Positions 16,971-27,019 of a stretch of DNA of 64,000 nt are shown here, in pieces; positions within the stretch are counted from its first letter, which is position 1; the number at the start of each line of letters is the position of its first letter. This stretch comes from Roseivivax halotolerans (lineage in GTDB: Bacteria; Pseudomonadota; Alphaproteobacteria; Rhodobacterales; Rhodobacteraceae): the NCBI RefSeq assembly GCF_900115815.1, contig NZ_FOXV01000005.1, positions 186,001 through 250,000 of the forward strand, read 5' to 3'. Position numbers and translations under genes: made by a program. The notes below the pieces were generated by a model. It was not told where the DNA came from. It saw only the letters and a list, made by a program, of their open reading frames with translations, and did not search any database.

Positions 16971-18128
16971 ATGTGGCGCAATATCGCCTCCAACGCGCTG
17001 ACCTTCCTGGTCGTCGCCGTCTTTCTGGCAGGCGGCGTCCTGATCTGGGCGCAATCGGAATACGAGAACGCCGGTCCGCTGCCTGAGCCGATCTGCCTCG
17101 AAGTGCCGCGCGGCTCGAACATGTCCCGCGTCTCCGAGGATCTGGTCAGCCAGGGCGCGGTGAGCTCGGGCACGCTGTTCCGGCTCGGCGCAGATTATTC
17201 CGAGAAGACGCAGGATCTCAAAGCGGGCAGTTTCCTTGTCCCCGAAGGCGCGTCCATGCGCGAGATCACCGACATCATCACGCGCGGCGGGGCGTCGACC
17301 TGCGGCACCGAGGTCGTGTACCGGATCGGTGTGAACTCCGCCGAGGTCGAAGTCCGCTCGCTCGACCCGGCGACGGGCCGTTTCGTGGAGCTGGCGGAAT
17401 TCGACCCCGCCGCGGACGAGCCCGCGCCCGAAGCCTTCACCGAAGTGCGCGGCCGCGCCGATACCCGCTACCGGATCGCGCTCGCCGAGGGCGTGACCAG
17501 CTGGCAGGTGGTCGAGGAGCTGAGATCGGTCGACGTGCTTGACGGTGAGGTCGAGGTGCCGCCTGAAGGCTCCCTCGCGCCCGACAGCTACGAGGTTGCC
17601 GAAGGCGACACCCGCGCGAGCCTCATCGAGCGGATGCGCCGGGCACAGGACATCATCCTGCAGGAGGAGTGGGCCAATCGCGCGGACGATCTGCCGATCG
17701 AAAGCCCCGAGGAAGCGCTCATCCTCGCCTCCATCGTCGAGAAGGAAACCGGCGTCGCCGAAGAGCGTCCGCAGGTCGCCTCGGTCTTCGTGAACCGGCT
17801 TCGCGACGGGATGCGGCTGCAAACGGACCCCACGGTGATCTATGGCATCACCAACGGGCAAGGCGTATTGGGCCGGGGTATTCGCCAGTCCGAACTGCGC
17901 GCCGAGACGCCCTACAACACGTATGTCATCGACGGGCTTCCGCCGACACCGATCGCCAATCCCGGCCGCGCGTCGCTCCGGGCGGCGCTCAATCCGGCGG
18001 AGACGGATTACGTCTTTTTCGTCGCCGATGGCACGGGCGGTCACGCCTTCGCCGAAACGCTGGCAGAGCATAACGAAAACGTCGCGCGCTGGCGCGAGAT
18101 CGAGGCGGAGCAGGCCCAGCAGAACTGA
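16971..18128 (+). CDS. mltG: Endolytic murein transglycosylase MltG
   Basis: Membrane-anchored lytic transglycosylase that cuts nascent glycan strands inside the chain and so limits peptidoglycan polymer length. The 385-residue protein has one N-terminal membrane helix (about 8-27) and a periplasmic body. Residues 252-262 hold the family active-site segment ASIVEKETG with the likely catalytic Glu257; LQTDPTVIYG and the later PYNTYVIDGLPPTPI and FVADGTGGHAFAETL are the other conserved blocks. The LysM-like subdomain precedes the catalytic part. It follows fabF after 113 bases. Confidence 0.95.
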   Translation: MWRNIASNALTFLVVAVFLAGGVLIWAQSEYENAGPLPEPICLEVPRGSNMSRVSEDLVSQGAVSSGTLFRLGADYSEKTQDLKAGSFLVPEGASMREITDIITRGGASTCGTEVVYRIGVNSAEVEVRSLDPATGRFVELAEFDPAADEPAPEAFTEVRGRADTRYRIALAEGVTSWQVVEELRSVDVLDGEVEVPPEGSLAPDSYEVAEGDTRASLIERMRRAQDIILQEEWANRADDLPIESPEEALILASIVEKETGVAEERPQVASVFVNRLRDGMRLQTDPTVIYGITNGQGVLGRGIRQSELRAETPYNTYVIDGLPPTPIANPGRASLRAALNPAETDYVFFVADGTGGHAFAETLAEHNENVARWREIEAEQAQQN

Positions 18129-18251
18129 GCCCAAGCCGCCTCGCGAACCCCGCTGTTGAAATCCTGTATTCCTGCCTTAGGTCTCCGGGGCAGGTAATTA
18201 AGCTTATTTTTCGCATGGCGCGGGACGTGCGAACTTGGATCGAGGGAATGC

Positions 18252-19364
18252 ATGACCGGACTTTCGCAGGAAAGCCCCGAGTCCATCGTGGGCACGGCGG
18301 TGAAGTTTTCACCGCTGTCGATAGTGCTTACCGATCCAAGGATCGAAGATGAGCCCATCACTTATGTGAATGACGCGTTCGTCCGCACGACGCAGTATTC
18401 CCGACAATCGGCCGTGGGCCGCAATTGCCGCTTCCTGCAGGGCGAGGATACCGACCCAGACGACGTAAGACGTTTGCGGGAAGGTCTGAAATCGGGCGAG
18501 CAGTTCGAGGTGACCCTCCTTAACTACAAGGCAGACGGCACGCCGTTCATGAACCAGCTTCTGATCTCGCCCGTGCACGACGAGAGCGGCGCGATGATCG
18601 CGCGGTTCGGACTTCAGCGCGAGGTCGACCGCGACTTGGCCCGCGCCGCCTCCGAGAACACGGTCCGGCATCGCGACAGCGCGGTGTCGATGCTGCGCGA
18701 ATTGCAGCACCGGGTGAAGAACCACCTGGCGATGGTGGTCAGCATGATCCGCATGCAGGCACGCCGCGAGGTGACGACGGACAGCTTCCAAGCGCTGTCG
18801 CGCCGGATCGAGGCACTGGCGCTCCTTTACGACGAGCTTTTCAAGCTCAACGTCAACGTGGAGCGGGACAGCCGCATCCAGGTCGACGGGTATCTCAAGC
18901 GGATCAGCGAGGTTCTGTCTGGCATCGACGGGCGCGGGACCGTCAAGGTTCGCGTGACCAGCGATCCCATCGTGATGTCCGTCGATCAGGCGGCGCGGGT
19001 CGGGTTGTTGCTGTCTGAATTGGTGACGAACGCGATGGAGCACGCCTTCGAGGCGCGCGATTCCGGCTCCATCCATGTCTCGCTGGAAGATCTCGGAGAG
19101 GATCGCCTGCGGCTTGAAGTGACCGACGATGGCATCGGCCTGCCCGAGGGTAGCAACTGGCCTCACGGCGCGGATTCGCTCGCCAAGCAGCGGCGCAAGG
19201 CGGAAGGGGATAACGGCAAGCTCGATACGACCGGGGCAAATCACCAGCCGGGCGTCGGCGGCAGTATCGTCGTCTCGCTGGCACGCTCGCTCGATGCCGA
19301 GCTTGCCATCAACAGCACGGGCGAGGGCACGCGGGTGTCGCTCGATTTCACCCGCGAGACCTGA
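18252..19364 (+). CDS. LOV-domain sensor histidine kinase (HisKA_2 / HWE type), blue-light receptor
   Basis: A 370-residue soluble kinase. Residues 15-125 are a LOV-type PAS domain: GRNCRFLQG at 56-64 carries Cys59, the residue that forms the flavin adduct on blue-light exposure. A linker leads to a HisKA_2 dimerisation domain with phospho-acceptor His153 in LQHRVKNHLAMV. The ATPase domain shows the N box (SELVTNAMEHAF, Asn260) and G1 box (DDGIGLPEG). Between the G1 box and GVGGSIVVSLARSL is an insertion of about 30 polar residues where the ATP lid usually is. No response regulator gene lies next to it, so its target is elsewhere. By analogy to LovK-type proteins it may feed the general stress response. 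CGAGGGA precedes the ATG. Confidence 0.9.
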   Translation: MTGLSQESPESIVGTAVKFSPLSIVLTDPRIEDEPITYVNDAFVRTTQYSRQSAVGRNCRFLQGEDTDPDDVRRLREGLKSGEQFEVTLLNYKADGTPFMNQLLISPVHDESGAMIARFGLQREVDRDLARAASENTVRHRDSAVSMLRELQHRVKNHLAMVVSMIRMQARREVTTDSFQALSRRIEALALLYDELFKLNVNVERDSRIQVDGYLKRISEVLSGIDGRGTVKVRVTSDPIVMSVDQAARVGLLLSELVTNAMEHAFEARDSGSIHVSLEDLGEDRLRLEVTDDGIGLPEGSNWPHGADSLAKQRRKAEGDNGKLDTTGANHQPGVGGSIVVSLARSLDAELAINSTGEGTRVSLDFTRET

Positions 19365-19376
19365 GCGGCGCAGCGA

Positions 19377-20117
19377 TCAGAGCTGCGCCATCACCTCGTC
19401 GGAGGCTTCGAAATTGGTCGTGACTCGCTGAACGTCGTCGTCATCCTCGAGCGCATCGACCAGCTTCATCAGCGATTGCATGCCCTCGAGGTCCAGCTCG
19501 GTCGTGTTGACCGGCTTCCAGACCAGGCGCGTCGTCTCGGATTCGCCAAGAGCTTCCTCAAGAGCGGTCGCGACCTCGTTGAGATCGGTATCGGCGCACC
19601 AGACGATGTGCCCCTCCTCCGAGCTTTCGACGTCCTCCGCGCCGGCCATGATCGCCGCTTCCAGCACCTCTTCGGCGGAGCCGACGGAGGCCGCGTAGAC
19701 GACTTCCCCCTTGCGCTCGAACATGAAGCCGACAGAGCCCGTCTCGCCCATGTTGCCGCCGTTCTTCGAGAAGGTGGAGCGCACGTTGGAGGCTGTGCGG
19801 TTGCGGTTGTCGGTCATCGCCTCGACGATCACCGCGACGCCGTTCGGGCCGTATCCCTCGTACCGGATCTCCTCATAGGCATCGCCATCGCCGCCCGTCG
19901 CCTTCTTGATCGCGCGCTCGATATTGTCCTTGGGCATGGACTGGCCCTTGGCCTCTTTCACGGCCATACGCAGGCGCGGGTTCTTTTCGGGATCGGGATC
20001 GCCCATTTTCGCGGCGACGGTGATCTCCTTGGAGAGCTTGGAGAACAGCTTCGAGCGGGCCGCGTCCTGGCGTCCCTTGCGATGCTGGATATTCGCCCAC
20101 TTTGAATGGCCGGCCAT
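19377..20117 (-). CDS. YebC/PmpR family protein
   Basis: A 246-residue member of the YebC family ([18 protein letters not shown] at the N-terminus is diagnostic). Members were first described as DNA-binding regulators and more recently as translation factors that help ribosomes through difficult proline stretches; which role holds here is not visible. The three-domain length, the [20 protein letters not shown] segment near 55 and the acidic C-terminus are all standard. ATG 20117 is preferred over an upstream in-frame ATG because AGAGGCAG precedes it and the family start is conserved. It is convergent with the LOV kinase (12 bases apart) and divergent from the exporter gene. Confidence 0.95.
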   Translation of the reverse strand: MAGHSKWANIQHRKGRQDAARSKLFSKLSKEITVAAKMGDPDPEKNPRLRMAVKEAKGQSMPKDNIERAIKKATGGDGDAYEEIRYEGYGPNGVAVIVEAMTDNRNRTASNVRSTFSKNGGNMGETGSVGFMFERKGEVVYAASVGSAEEVLEAAIMAGAEDVESSEEGHIVWCADTDLNEVATALEEALGESETTRLVWKPVNTTELDLEGMQSLMKLVDALEDDDDVQRVTTNFEASDEVMAQL

Positions 20118-20233
20118 GTCTGCCTCTTCACGTCCTGTCTGAAAATCGTGTGTCATATACGGGAGGTTCGGGGCAGGGGGCAAGGGGCCGGACACGCTTG
20201 CCCTTGCGCAGGACGCGTGCCAACAGACGCGCC

Positions 20234-20824
20234 ATGCAAGCCTACCTTGCCGGCTTCGGGCTCGGCTTCTCGCTTATCCTTGCCATCGGCGCGCAGAACG
20301 CCTTCGTTTTGCGCCAGGGTCTCATGCGTCAGCACGTCCTGCCCGTGGTGCTGACCTGCGCGATTTCGGATGCGCTGCTGGTGAGCCTCGGAGTGGCGGG
20401 GTTCGGCGCGCTTACGGCGCGTCTGCCCTGGCTCGAGACGGTGATGCGCTGGGGCGGCGCGGCCTTCCTGACGTGGTATGGGCTGAGGGCCCTGCGTTCG
20501 GCCGTCGCGGGCGGTGCGGCGCTCGAGGCGGGCGCATCGGCGCCGAGCCTCAAGGCCTCGCTCCTGACCTGTCTCGCGCTGACCTGGCTCAATCCTCACG
20601 TCTATCTCGACACGGTCGTGCTTTTGGGCGCGCTCTCGGCGCAATATGGTGCGCCGGTCCTCTTCGGGGCGGGGGCGGTCACGGCCTCCTTCGCGTTCTT
20701 TTTCGCGCTGGGATACGGCGCTCGGGCGCTTGCGCCGATCTTTGCGCGGCCGCGCGCCTGGCGCGTCCTCGATGCTTTGGTCGGATGCACCATGCTTGCA
20801 ATCGCGGCTTCGCTTTTATTGTAG
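20234..20824 (+). CDS. LysE/ArgO family amino-acid exporter
   Basis: A 196-residue inner-membrane protein with about six hydrophobic segments. The start [29 protein letters not shown] (read in part) contains the family block [12 protein letters not shown], close to ArgO, and the second half has [17 protein letters not shown], also an ArgO feature. ArgO exports arginine and LysE lysine/arginine; substrate here is inferred to be a basic amino acid. The regulator (ArgP/LysG) is not adjacent. ATG 20234 begins the first helix; in-frame upstream codons would add a proline/arginine-rich stretch with no homology features. Confidence 0.88.
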   Translation: MQAYLAGFGLGFSLILAIGAQNAFVLRQGLMRQHVLPVVLTCAISDALLVSLGVAGFGALTARLPWLETVMRWGGAAFLTWYGLRALRSAVAGGAALEAGASAPSLKASLLTCLALTWLNPHVYLDTVVLLGALSAQYGAPVLFGAGAVTASFAFFFALGYGARALAPIFARPRAWRVLDALVGCTMLAIAASLLL

Positions 20825-20872
20825 TCCCGAGCCGCCTTGCAATCCGGTGCGCCGGGGCGCTTGATGCAGCGC

Positions 20873-21775
20873 ATGGACGAAAGACCCCAATCCCCGCTTC
20901 GCGGTATCCTGTGGATGGTCGTCACCGGGTTCTGTTTCGTGATGGTAACGGCGCTGGTGAAGATGCTGGGCGGGCGTATTCCTGCCACGGAAAGCGCCTT
21001 TCTGCGCTATCTTCTCGGCCTCGTGTTCCTGCTGCCGCTCTGGCGCTCGCTCTCCGCCACCCGGCTCACGCGCAGACAGTGGGGGCTCTTCACGCTACGC
21101 GGGGCGTGTCACACGATTGGCGTCGGGTGCTGGTTCTTCGCGATGACCCGTATCCCGATCGCCGAGGTCACGGCGATGAATTACCTGAACCCGATCGGGG
21201 TCAGCATCCTTGCCGTGATCTTCCTTGGGGAACGCATGGCGATGCGCCGCATCCTCGCGATCTGCGCGGCGCTGGCCGGTGCGGTCATCATCCTGCGTCC
21301 GGGCTTCCGGGAGCTCGATCCGGGTCATTTCGCGATGCTGGTCACGGCGGGGACGTTCTCGTGCAGCTACCTCGTGGCGAAGATCCTCTCCGACGAGACC
21401 GACGCGACGGTCGTCGTGGCGCTTCTGTCGGTGATGGTCACGATCGGACTTGCGCCCTTCGCCATGCTCAACTGGGTCTGGCCCAATCTTTACGAGCTTG
21501 GCGTTCTCGCCTGTGTCGCGCTTTTCGCGACGGCTGGGCATTACACGATGACGCTGGCCTTCGCCTCGGCGCCGGTGACGGTGACCCAGCCTGTCACGTT
21601 CCTGCAGCTAGTCTGGTCGGTGATCGTGGGGGCCGCCTTCTTCGCCGAGCCACCCGATCCGTTCGTGATCGCGGGCGGTGCGATCATCATCGCGGCGGTC
21701 AGTTTCATCACCTGGCGCGAGGCGCAGCTGAAGAAGCAGGGCGTAACGCCGCCGATCCACGCAACAAAGCAATAG
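20873..21775 (+). CDS. EamA/DMT superfamily transporter
   Basis: A 300-residue inner-membrane protein with ten predicted helices arranged as two EamA repeats (about 10-140 and 150-285). NYLNPIGVSILAVIFLGERM near 105 and QLVWSVIVGAAFFAEPPDPF near 245 are the conserved ends of the two repeats, with the Glu and Pro typical of this drug/metabolite transporter family. Members export amino acids, metabolites or drugs; the substrate is not predictable. In-frame ATGs at 20837, 20864 and 20873 are possible; 20873 places the short hydrophilic N-terminus MDERPQSPLRG before helix 1. It starts 48 bases after the ArgO-like gene and may be co-transcribed. Confidence 0.85.
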   Translation: MDERPQSPLRGILWMVVTGFCFVMVTALVKMLGGRIPATESAFLRYLLGLVFLLPLWRSLSATRLTRRQWGLFTLRGACHTIGVGCWFFAMTRIPIAEVTAMNYLNPIGVSILAVIFLGERMAMRRILAICAALAGAVIILRPGFRELDPGHFAMLVTAGTFSCSYLVAKILSDETDATVVVALLSVMVTIGLAPFAMLNWVWPNLYELGVLACVALFATAGHYTMTLAFASAPVTVTQPVTFLQLVWSVIVGAAFFAEPPDPFVIAGGAIIIAAVSFITWREAQLKKQGVTPPIHATKQ

Positions 21776-21904
21776 GAAAACCTTAACTGTTTCGCTTCCA
21801 GAAATGATCACGCCGATGTCCCGGTCTTGCCGCAATCGCGCGCAAATTTCGGTCCCATCGGGCGAGCAAGACCCGGCCCTTGTGATCTACGGAGAGTGAC
21901 ACCC

Positions 21905-22102
21905 ATGTTTGCTGAAAACAGACTGACAGAGAATTTTGACGAAATCCGCCACTTTGCGCTGAAGGAACGGTCCAAGGTCGTCTCCGATGCCGAATGGCGC
22001 TTCCGCATGCGCGGCTATGGCTACAACCTGCGGCCAACCGAAGCGGGATACGAGGTAGCGCGGCTGCCCCATATGAGCGTTATCGGCCATATCGACGCCT
22101 GA
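21905..22102 (+). CDS. Small conserved-looking hypothetical protein (65 aa)
   Basis: A 65-residue soluble protein that I do not recognise, starting MFAENRLTENFDEIRHFALKE. Support for coding comes from the GGAGAG site before ATG 21905, a well-formed Rho-independent terminator just downstream, and an even mix of charged and aromatic residues (WRFRMRGYGYNLRPTEAGYEV). No membrane helix, cysteine or known motif is present. It forms its own transcription unit between the EamA exporter and the bet operon. Confidence 0.65.
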   Translation: MFAENRLTENFDEIRHFALKERSKVVSDAEWRFRMRGYGYNLRPTEAGYEVARLPHMSVIGHIDA

Positions 22103-22128
22103 TACGCACCATGACAAATCAGATCTAG

Positions 22129-22160
22129 AGCCCGGCCGCTGCGCGCGTCCGGGCTTTTTC
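22129..22160 (+). terminator. Intrinsic terminator of the 65-residue gene
   Basis: Arms AGCCCGG (22129-22135) and CCGGGCT (22149-22155) with a GC-rich loop, followed by TTTT. It separates the small gene from the betCBA promoter region. Confidence 0.85.
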
Positions 22161-22190
22161 ATGCCTGGCCTCCAGTGGCTTTCGGATGAT

Positions 22191-22208
22191 TGATTGACGA
22201 GTCAATCA
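22191..22208. promoter_or_regulatory. BetI-type operator upstream of betC
   Basis: A perfect interrupted palindrome, TGATTGAC-GA-GTCAATCA, whose centre lies about 55 bases before the betC start. The TTGA...TCAA core and its position match operators of the choline-responsive TetR repressor BetI. No betI gene is present in the window, so the repressor would be encoded elsewhere. Confidence 0.7.
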
Positions 22209-22254
22209 GATCGCCTTACCTTCTCGGGTGCAATGCTCACCCTCGAGAGGTTTC

Positions 22255-23763
22255 ATGTCGCGCCCGAACATCCTTGTCCTGATGGTCGACCAACTGAACG
22301 GAACCCTGTTTCCCAATGGCCCCGCCGATTGGCTGCACACGCCGAACCTGCGAAAGCTGGCCGAGCGGTCGACGCGGTTCCGCAACGCCTACACGGCCTC
22401 GCCGCTCTGCGCGCCGGGGCGGGCGTCCTTCATGTCGGGCCAGTTGCCCTCCGATACCGGCGTCTATGACAATGCGGCGGAGTTCACGTCTTCAATTCCG
22501 ACCTACGCGCACCACTTGCGCCGCGCGGGCTATCAGACCTGCCTCTCGGGTAAGATGCATTTCGTCGGCCCCGACCAGCTCCACGGGTTCGAAGAGCGCC
22601 TGACGACCGACATCTACCCGGCCGATTTCGGCTGGACGCCCGATTACCGCAAGCCCGGCGAACGGATCGACTGGTGGTATCACAATCTCGGCTCGGTCAC
22701 GGGCGCGGGTGTCGCCGAGATCTCCAACCAGATGGAATACGACGATGCGGTCGCCTTCGAGGCGGAACAGAAGCTCTACGACCTGGCGCGCGGGCACGAT
22801 CCACGCCCCTGGATGCTGACCGCGAGTTTCACGCATCCGCACGACCCTTACGTTGCGCGGCGCAAATACTGGGATCTCTACGAGGATTGCGCGCATCTGC
22901 AGCCCGAAGTTCCGGCGCTTGCCTACGAGGACCACGATCCGCATTCGCAACGCATCTTCGATGCCAACGACTGGCGCAATTTCGAGATCACGGACGAGGA
23001 TATCCGACGCTCGCGCCGCGCCTATTTCGCGAATATCTCCTATCTCGACGAGAAGATCGGCGGCATCCTCGACGTGCTGGAGCGCACGCGGCAGGAGGCG
23101 ATCATCGTTTTCGTCTCCGATCACGGCGACATGCTCGGCGAGCGTGGCTTGTGGTTCAAGATGAGCTTCTACGAAGGCTCGGCCCGTGTGCCGCTCTTGG
23201 TTTCGGCCCCCGACATGCAGCCGGGCCTTGTCGAAAGCCCGGTATCAACCATCGATCTCTGCCCCACGCTTTGCGATCTTGCAGGTGTGTCGATGCAGGA
23301 GGTGATGCCCTGGACCACCGGCGAAAGCCTGAAGCCCTTGGGGCAGGGGGCGAGCCGCAAGAGCCCTGTCGTGATGGAATACGCCGCCGAAGCGTCCTAT
23401 TCGCCGCTGATCGCGCTGCGCCAAGGGCGCTGGAAATACACCAATTGCGCGCTCGACCCCGAACAGCTCTTCGATCTCGAGGCTGACCCGCATGAGCGCG
23501 TGAACCTCGCAGAGGACCCGGCCCATGAGGTCACTCTCGAGACCTTCCGCCGCGAGGCTGCGATGCGCTGGGATCTGGAAGAGTTCGACGCCGATGTCCG
23601 ACAGAGCCAGGCCAAGCGCTGGGTCGTCTACGAGGCGCTCAAGCAGGGCGGCTATTACCCGTGGGATTACCAGCCGCTTCGCGATGCCTCCGACCGCTAC
23701 ATGCGCAACCACATGGACCTTAACGAGGTCGAGGAAAATCAACGCTTTCCAAGGGGTGAATGA
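22255..23763 (+). CDS. betC: Choline-sulfatase
   Basis: Hydrolyses choline-O-sulfate to choline and sulfate, the entry step to glycine betaine. The 502-residue protein carries the sulfatase signature CAPGRASFMSG starting at Cys52 (C-x-P-x-R), the cysteine that is converted to formylglycine. The N-terminal MSRPNILVLMVDQLNG strand supplies metal-binding Asp, and FVSDHGDMLGERGLW in the middle provides the second metal site. The C-terminal YDVRQSQ-type tail (RQSQAKRWVVYEAL) is typical of BetC. No signal peptide, so cytoplasmic. GAGAGG precedes the ATG. The stop lies three bases before betB. Confidence 0.95.
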   Translation: MSRPNILVLMVDQLNGTLFPNGPADWLHTPNLRKLAERSTRFRNAYTASPLCAPGRASFMSGQLPSDTGVYDNAAEFTSSIPTYAHHLRRAGYQTCLSGKMHFVGPDQLHGFEERLTTDIYPADFGWTPDYRKPGERIDWWYHNLGSVTGAGVAEISNQMEYDDAVAFEAEQKLYDLARGHDPRPWMLTASFTHPHDPYVARRKYWDLYEDCAHLQPEVPALAYEDHDPHSQRIFDANDWRNFEITDEDIRRSRRAYFANISYLDEKIGGILDVLERTRQEAIIVFVSDHGDMLGERGLWFKMSFYEGSARVPLLVSAPDMQPGLVESPVSTIDLCPTLCDLAGVSMQEVMPWTTGESLKPLGQGASRKSPVVMEYAAEASYSPLIALRQGRWKYTNCALDPEQLFDLEADPHERVNLAEDPAHEVTLETFRREAAMRWDLEEFDADVRQSQAKRWVVYEALKQGGYYPWDYQPLRDASDRYMRNHMDLNEVEENQRFPRGE

Positions 23764-23766
23764 GTC

Positions 23767-25233
23767 ATGGACGATCTGATCTACGACACCCAGCCGCAAG
23801 CCAGCCATTTCGTCGACGGCGCCTATCTCGAAGATACGGACGGCATTCCGATCGACGTGATCTATCCCGCCACGGGCGAGGTCATTGGCCGCGTGCACGC
23901 GGCAACGGATGAAGTGATCGACAAGGCGATCGAAAGCGGTCGTCGCGCGCAAGCCGAATGGGCGGCGATGAGCCCGCGCGAGCGCGGCCGCGTTTTGACC
24001 CGTGCCGCCCAGATCATGCGCGAGCGCAATCGCCCGCTGTCGATCCTGGAGACGCAGGATACCGGCAAACCCTTGCAGGAAACGCTGGTCGCCGACGCCA
24101 CGTCCGGTGCCGATGCGCTGGAATATTTCGGCGGCATCGCGGCGGGCCTGACCGGAGAGCATATCCCGCTCGGCGCCGATTGGGCTTACACGATCCGCGA
24201 GCCGCTTGGCCTGTGTGTTGGCATCGGCGCGTGGAACTACCCCACGCAGATCGCATGTTGGAAAGCCGCACCCGCGCTCGCCTGCGGCAACGCGATGATC
24301 TTCAAGCCGTCCGAGACGACGCCGCTCTCCGCGCTCAAGGTGGCCGAGATCCTGCATGAGGCAGGTCTGCCCTCGGGGCTGTTCAACGTGGTTCAGGGCG
24401 CGGGCGAGGTTGGCGGCCGGCTGACCACAGACCCCCGTGTCGACAAGGTCTCGCTCACGGGGTCGGTGCCGACGGGCCGAAAGGTCTATGCGGCCGCGGC
24501 GGATGGCCTCAAGCACGTCACGATGGAACTTGGCGGCAAGTCCCCGATCCTGATCTTCGACGACGCCGATCTCGAGGACGCGGTCGGTGGCGCCATCATG
24601 GGGAATTTCTACTCGTCCGGCCAGATCTGCTCCAACGGGACGCGGGTCTTCGTGCAAAAGGGGCTGAAGGACCGCTTCGTCGCCCGCATGGAAGAGCGCC
24701 TGAAGGGTGCGGTGATCGGCGATCCGCTTAACGAGGCGACGAATTTCGGCCCGCTCGTCAGCGCGCGCCAGATGGAGATCGTGGAGGGCTACCTCAAGGC
24801 AGGCGTGGCCGAAGGGGCGCGGCTCGTCACTGGCGGAGAGCGCCTCGACCGCGACGGCTTCTGGATCACGCCCGCGCTCTTCGACGGTGTGACCGACGAG
24901 ATGAGCATCGCGCGCGAGGAGATCTTCGGGCCCGTGCTGTCGGTTCTCGAGTTCGAGACCGAGGAAGAGGGCATCGCGCGGGCGAACGCCACCGAATACG
25001 GTCTCTCCGCGGGTGTCTTCACGCGGGATATTTCCCGCGCGCACCGGGTGATCGGGAAGCTGGAAGCAGGCACCTGCTTCATCAACTCCTACAATGACGC
25101 GCCGGTCGAAATGCCGTTCGGGGGCGTGAAGATGTCGGGTGTGGGCCGCGAGAACGCGAAAGCCGCGCTCGAACATTATTCGCAACTGAAATCCGTCTAC
25201 GTGCGGATGGGACGCGTGGAAGCGCCGTTCTAG
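23767..25233 (+). CDS. betB: Betaine-aldehyde dehydrogenase
   Basis: NAD(P)-dependent oxidation of betaine aldehyde to glycine betaine, the last step of the pathway. The 488 residues match the ALDH family. Catalytic residues are Asn157 (GAWNYPTQ), Glu254 (MELGGKSP) and Cys288 ([13 protein letters not shown]); the cofactor loop [10 protein letters not shown] is near 231. Cytosolic. The gene is in tight operon order between betC and betA, which supports the substrate assignment over a general aldehyde dehydrogenase. Confidence 0.95.
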   Translation: MDDLIYDTQPQASHFVDGAYLEDTDGIPIDVIYPATGEVIGRVHAATDEVIDKAIESGRRAQAEWAAMSPRERGRVLTRAAQIMRERNRPLSILETQDTGKPLQETLVADATSGADALEYFGGIAAGLTGEHIPLGADWAYTIREPLGLCVGIGAWNYPTQIACWKAAPALACGNAMIFKPSETTPLSALKVAEILHEAGLPSGLFNVVQGAGEVGGRLTTDPRVDKVSLTGSVPTGRKVYAAAADGLKHVTMELGGKSPILIFDDADLEDAVGGAIMGNFYSSGQICSNGTRVFVQKGLKDRFVARMEERLKGAVIGDPLNEATNFGPLVSARQMEIVEGYLKAGVAEGARLVTGGERLDRDGFWITPALFDGVTDEMSIAREEIFGPVLSVLEFETEEEGIARANATEYGLSAGVFTRDISRAHRVIGKLEAGTCFINSYNDAPVEMPFGGVKMSGVGRENAKAALEHYSQLKSVYVRMGRVEAPF

Positions 25234-25250
25234 GCGCGTCTCCTCCGCTC

Positions 25251-25268
25251 TGTCGAGCGTCCTCGACA
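25251..25268. other. Small palindrome between betB and betA
   Basis: TGTCGAG (25251-25257) and CTCGACA (25262-25268) are perfect inverted arms around CGTC in the 72-base betB-betA gap. It could modulate transcript stability inside the operon; no T-run follows. Confidence 0.4.
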
Positions 25269-25305
25269 CAGCCCGAACGGGCACAACCAACCAGGGACCA
25301 GATCC

Positions 25306-26946
25306 ATGATCGCCGATTACGTCATCGTAGGAGCCGGCAGCGCCGGATGCGCCATGGCCTATCGCCTCGCGGAGGCGGGCCGGTCGGTCATCGTCATCGA
25401 ACATGGCGGCTGGGATGGCGGCCCGTTCATCCAGATGCCGGGCGCGCTGTCCTACCCGATGAACATGCCGCTCTATGATTGGGGCTACCAGACCGAGCCT
25501 GAGCCCCATCTCGGCGGTCGCCGGCTCGCCTGTCCGCGCGGCAAGGTGATCGGCGGCTCCTCCTCGATCAACGGCATGGTCTATGTGCGCGGCCATGCGC
25601 GCGACTTCGACCATTGGCGCGATCAGGGCGCGGATGGCTGGGGCTATGCGGATGTTCTGCCGTATTACAAGCGGATGGAGACGTCGCATGGCGGTCAGCC
25701 CGGCTGGCGCGGCACGGACGGCCCTTTGCATGTGAGCCGTGGTCCTCGGGACAACCCGCTCGTCCAAGCCTTTACGGAGGCGGGCGTGCAGGCCGGCTAC
25801 GAAGCGACCGCCGATTACAACGGCGAGAAGCAGGAAGGGTTCGGGCCGATGGAGGCCACGATCCACAAGGGCACCCGCTGGTCCGCTGCCAATGCCTATC
25901 TTCGGCCTGCCCAGAAGATGGGGGTGGAGATCGTGCGCGGTCTCGCGCGCCGTGTCGTCATCGAGGATGGCCGGGCCACCGGCGTCAACTTCGCTCGCGG
26001 CGATACGCGGGAGACCATTCGCGCGCGGCGCGAGGTGATCCTCGCGGCCTCGTCGCTCAACTCGCCGAAGCTCCTGATGCTCTCGGGGATCGGCCCCGCG
26101 GCGCATCTTGCCGAGCACGGCATCGAGCCCGTGGCCGACCGTCCCGGCGTCGGACAGAACCTTCAGGATCATCTCGAGCTCTACATCCAGATGGCCTCCA
26201 AACAGCCGGTCAGCCTTTTCCGGTACTGGAACCTCTTCGGGAAGGCCTATGTCGGGCTGCGCTGGCTTTTGAACCGCAGCGGGCCGGGCGCGTCGAACCA
26301 GTTCGAAAGCGCAGCCTTTATCCGCTCCGAGGCAGGTGTCGATTACCCGGACATCCAGTATCACTTCCTGCCGCTCGCGGTACGCTACGACGGCAAGGCA
26401 GCCGCCGAGGGCCATGGGTTCCAGGCGCATGTCGGGCCGATGCGGTCTCCGTCTCGGGGGGAGGTGACACTGACCTCGCGCGACCCCGAGTCCGCGCCCA
26501 GCATCCGCTTCAACTACATGTCGGACGAGAAGGACTGGGACGATTTCCGGCGAGCGATCCGGCTCACCCGCGAGATCTTCGCGCAGGAGGCATTCGCGCC
26601 TTACGCCGATTTCGAGATCCAGCCCGGCGCCGAGGTGCAGAGCGACGACGAGCTGGACGATTTCATCCGCGCCCATGTCGAAAGCGCGTACCACCCGTGC
26701 GGCACCTGCCGGATGGGTCGGCGGGACGATCCCGGAGCCGTGGTCGATCCCGAAGGCCGGGTGATCGGCGTCGATGGGCTTCGCGTCGCCGACAGTTCGA
26801 TCTTCCCGCGCATCACGAACGGCAACCTCAACGCGCCCTCGATCATGGTCGGGGAGAAGATCGCGGATCATGTGCTCGGTCGCCATCTTCCGCCGGAGAA
26901 TGCGGAGCCCTGGATTCATCCGAACTGGCAGGAGGCGCAGCGGTAG
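25306..26946 (+). CDS. betA: Choline dehydrogenase
   Basis: FAD-dependent GMC oxidoreductase that oxidises choline to betaine aldehyde, feeding BetB. The 546-residue protein opens with the FAD-binding [14 protein letters not shown] motif, followed by the GMC signature [20 protein letters not shown] (residues about 83-102). The C-terminal block HPCGTCRMG with its His and the later [12 protein letters not shown] segment form the active site. Membrane association through the electron acceptor is expected from the E. coli enzyme. It is the third gene of betCBA; a choline importer is not encoded next to it. Confidence 0.95.
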   Translation: MIADYVIVGAGSAGCAMAYRLAEAGRSVIVIEHGGWDGGPFIQMPGALSYPMNMPLYDWGYQTEPEPHLGGRRLACPRGKVIGGSSSINGMVYVRGHARDFDHWRDQGADGWGYADVLPYYKRMETSHGGQPGWRGTDGPLHVSRGPRDNPLVQAFTEAGVQAGYEATADYNGEKQEGFGPMEATIHKGTRWSAANAYLRPAQKMGVEIVRGLARRVVIEDGRATGVNFARGDTRETIRARREVILAASSLNSPKLLMLSGIGPAAHLAEHGIEPVADRPGVGQNLQDHLELYIQMASKQPVSLFRYWNLFGKAYVGLRWLLNRSGPGASNQFESAAFIRSEAGVDYPDIQYHFLPLAVRYDGKAAAEGHGFQAHVGPMRSPSRGEVTLTSRDPESAPSIRFNYMSDEKDWDDFRRAIRLTREIFAQEAFAPYADFEIQPGAEVQSDDELDDFIRAHVESAYHPCGTCRMGRRDDPGAVVDPEGRVIGVDGLRVADSSIFPRITNGNLNAPSIMVGEKIADHVLGRHLPPENAEPWIHPNWQEAQR

Positions 26947-27019
26947 TGCAATTGATCCCTGTCAAAGACCTAGGCACCCGCACGTGGTGTCATCGGCGTA
27001 ACCAATGAAGGAGGCCCCG

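Noticed and set aside
23245-26919. A very long open frame (over 1200 codons) opposite betC, betB and betA
   Set aside because: Antisense shadow of high-GC third-position bias; the protein is His/Arg/Asp-rich without any motif and the opposite strand encodes three intact enzymes.
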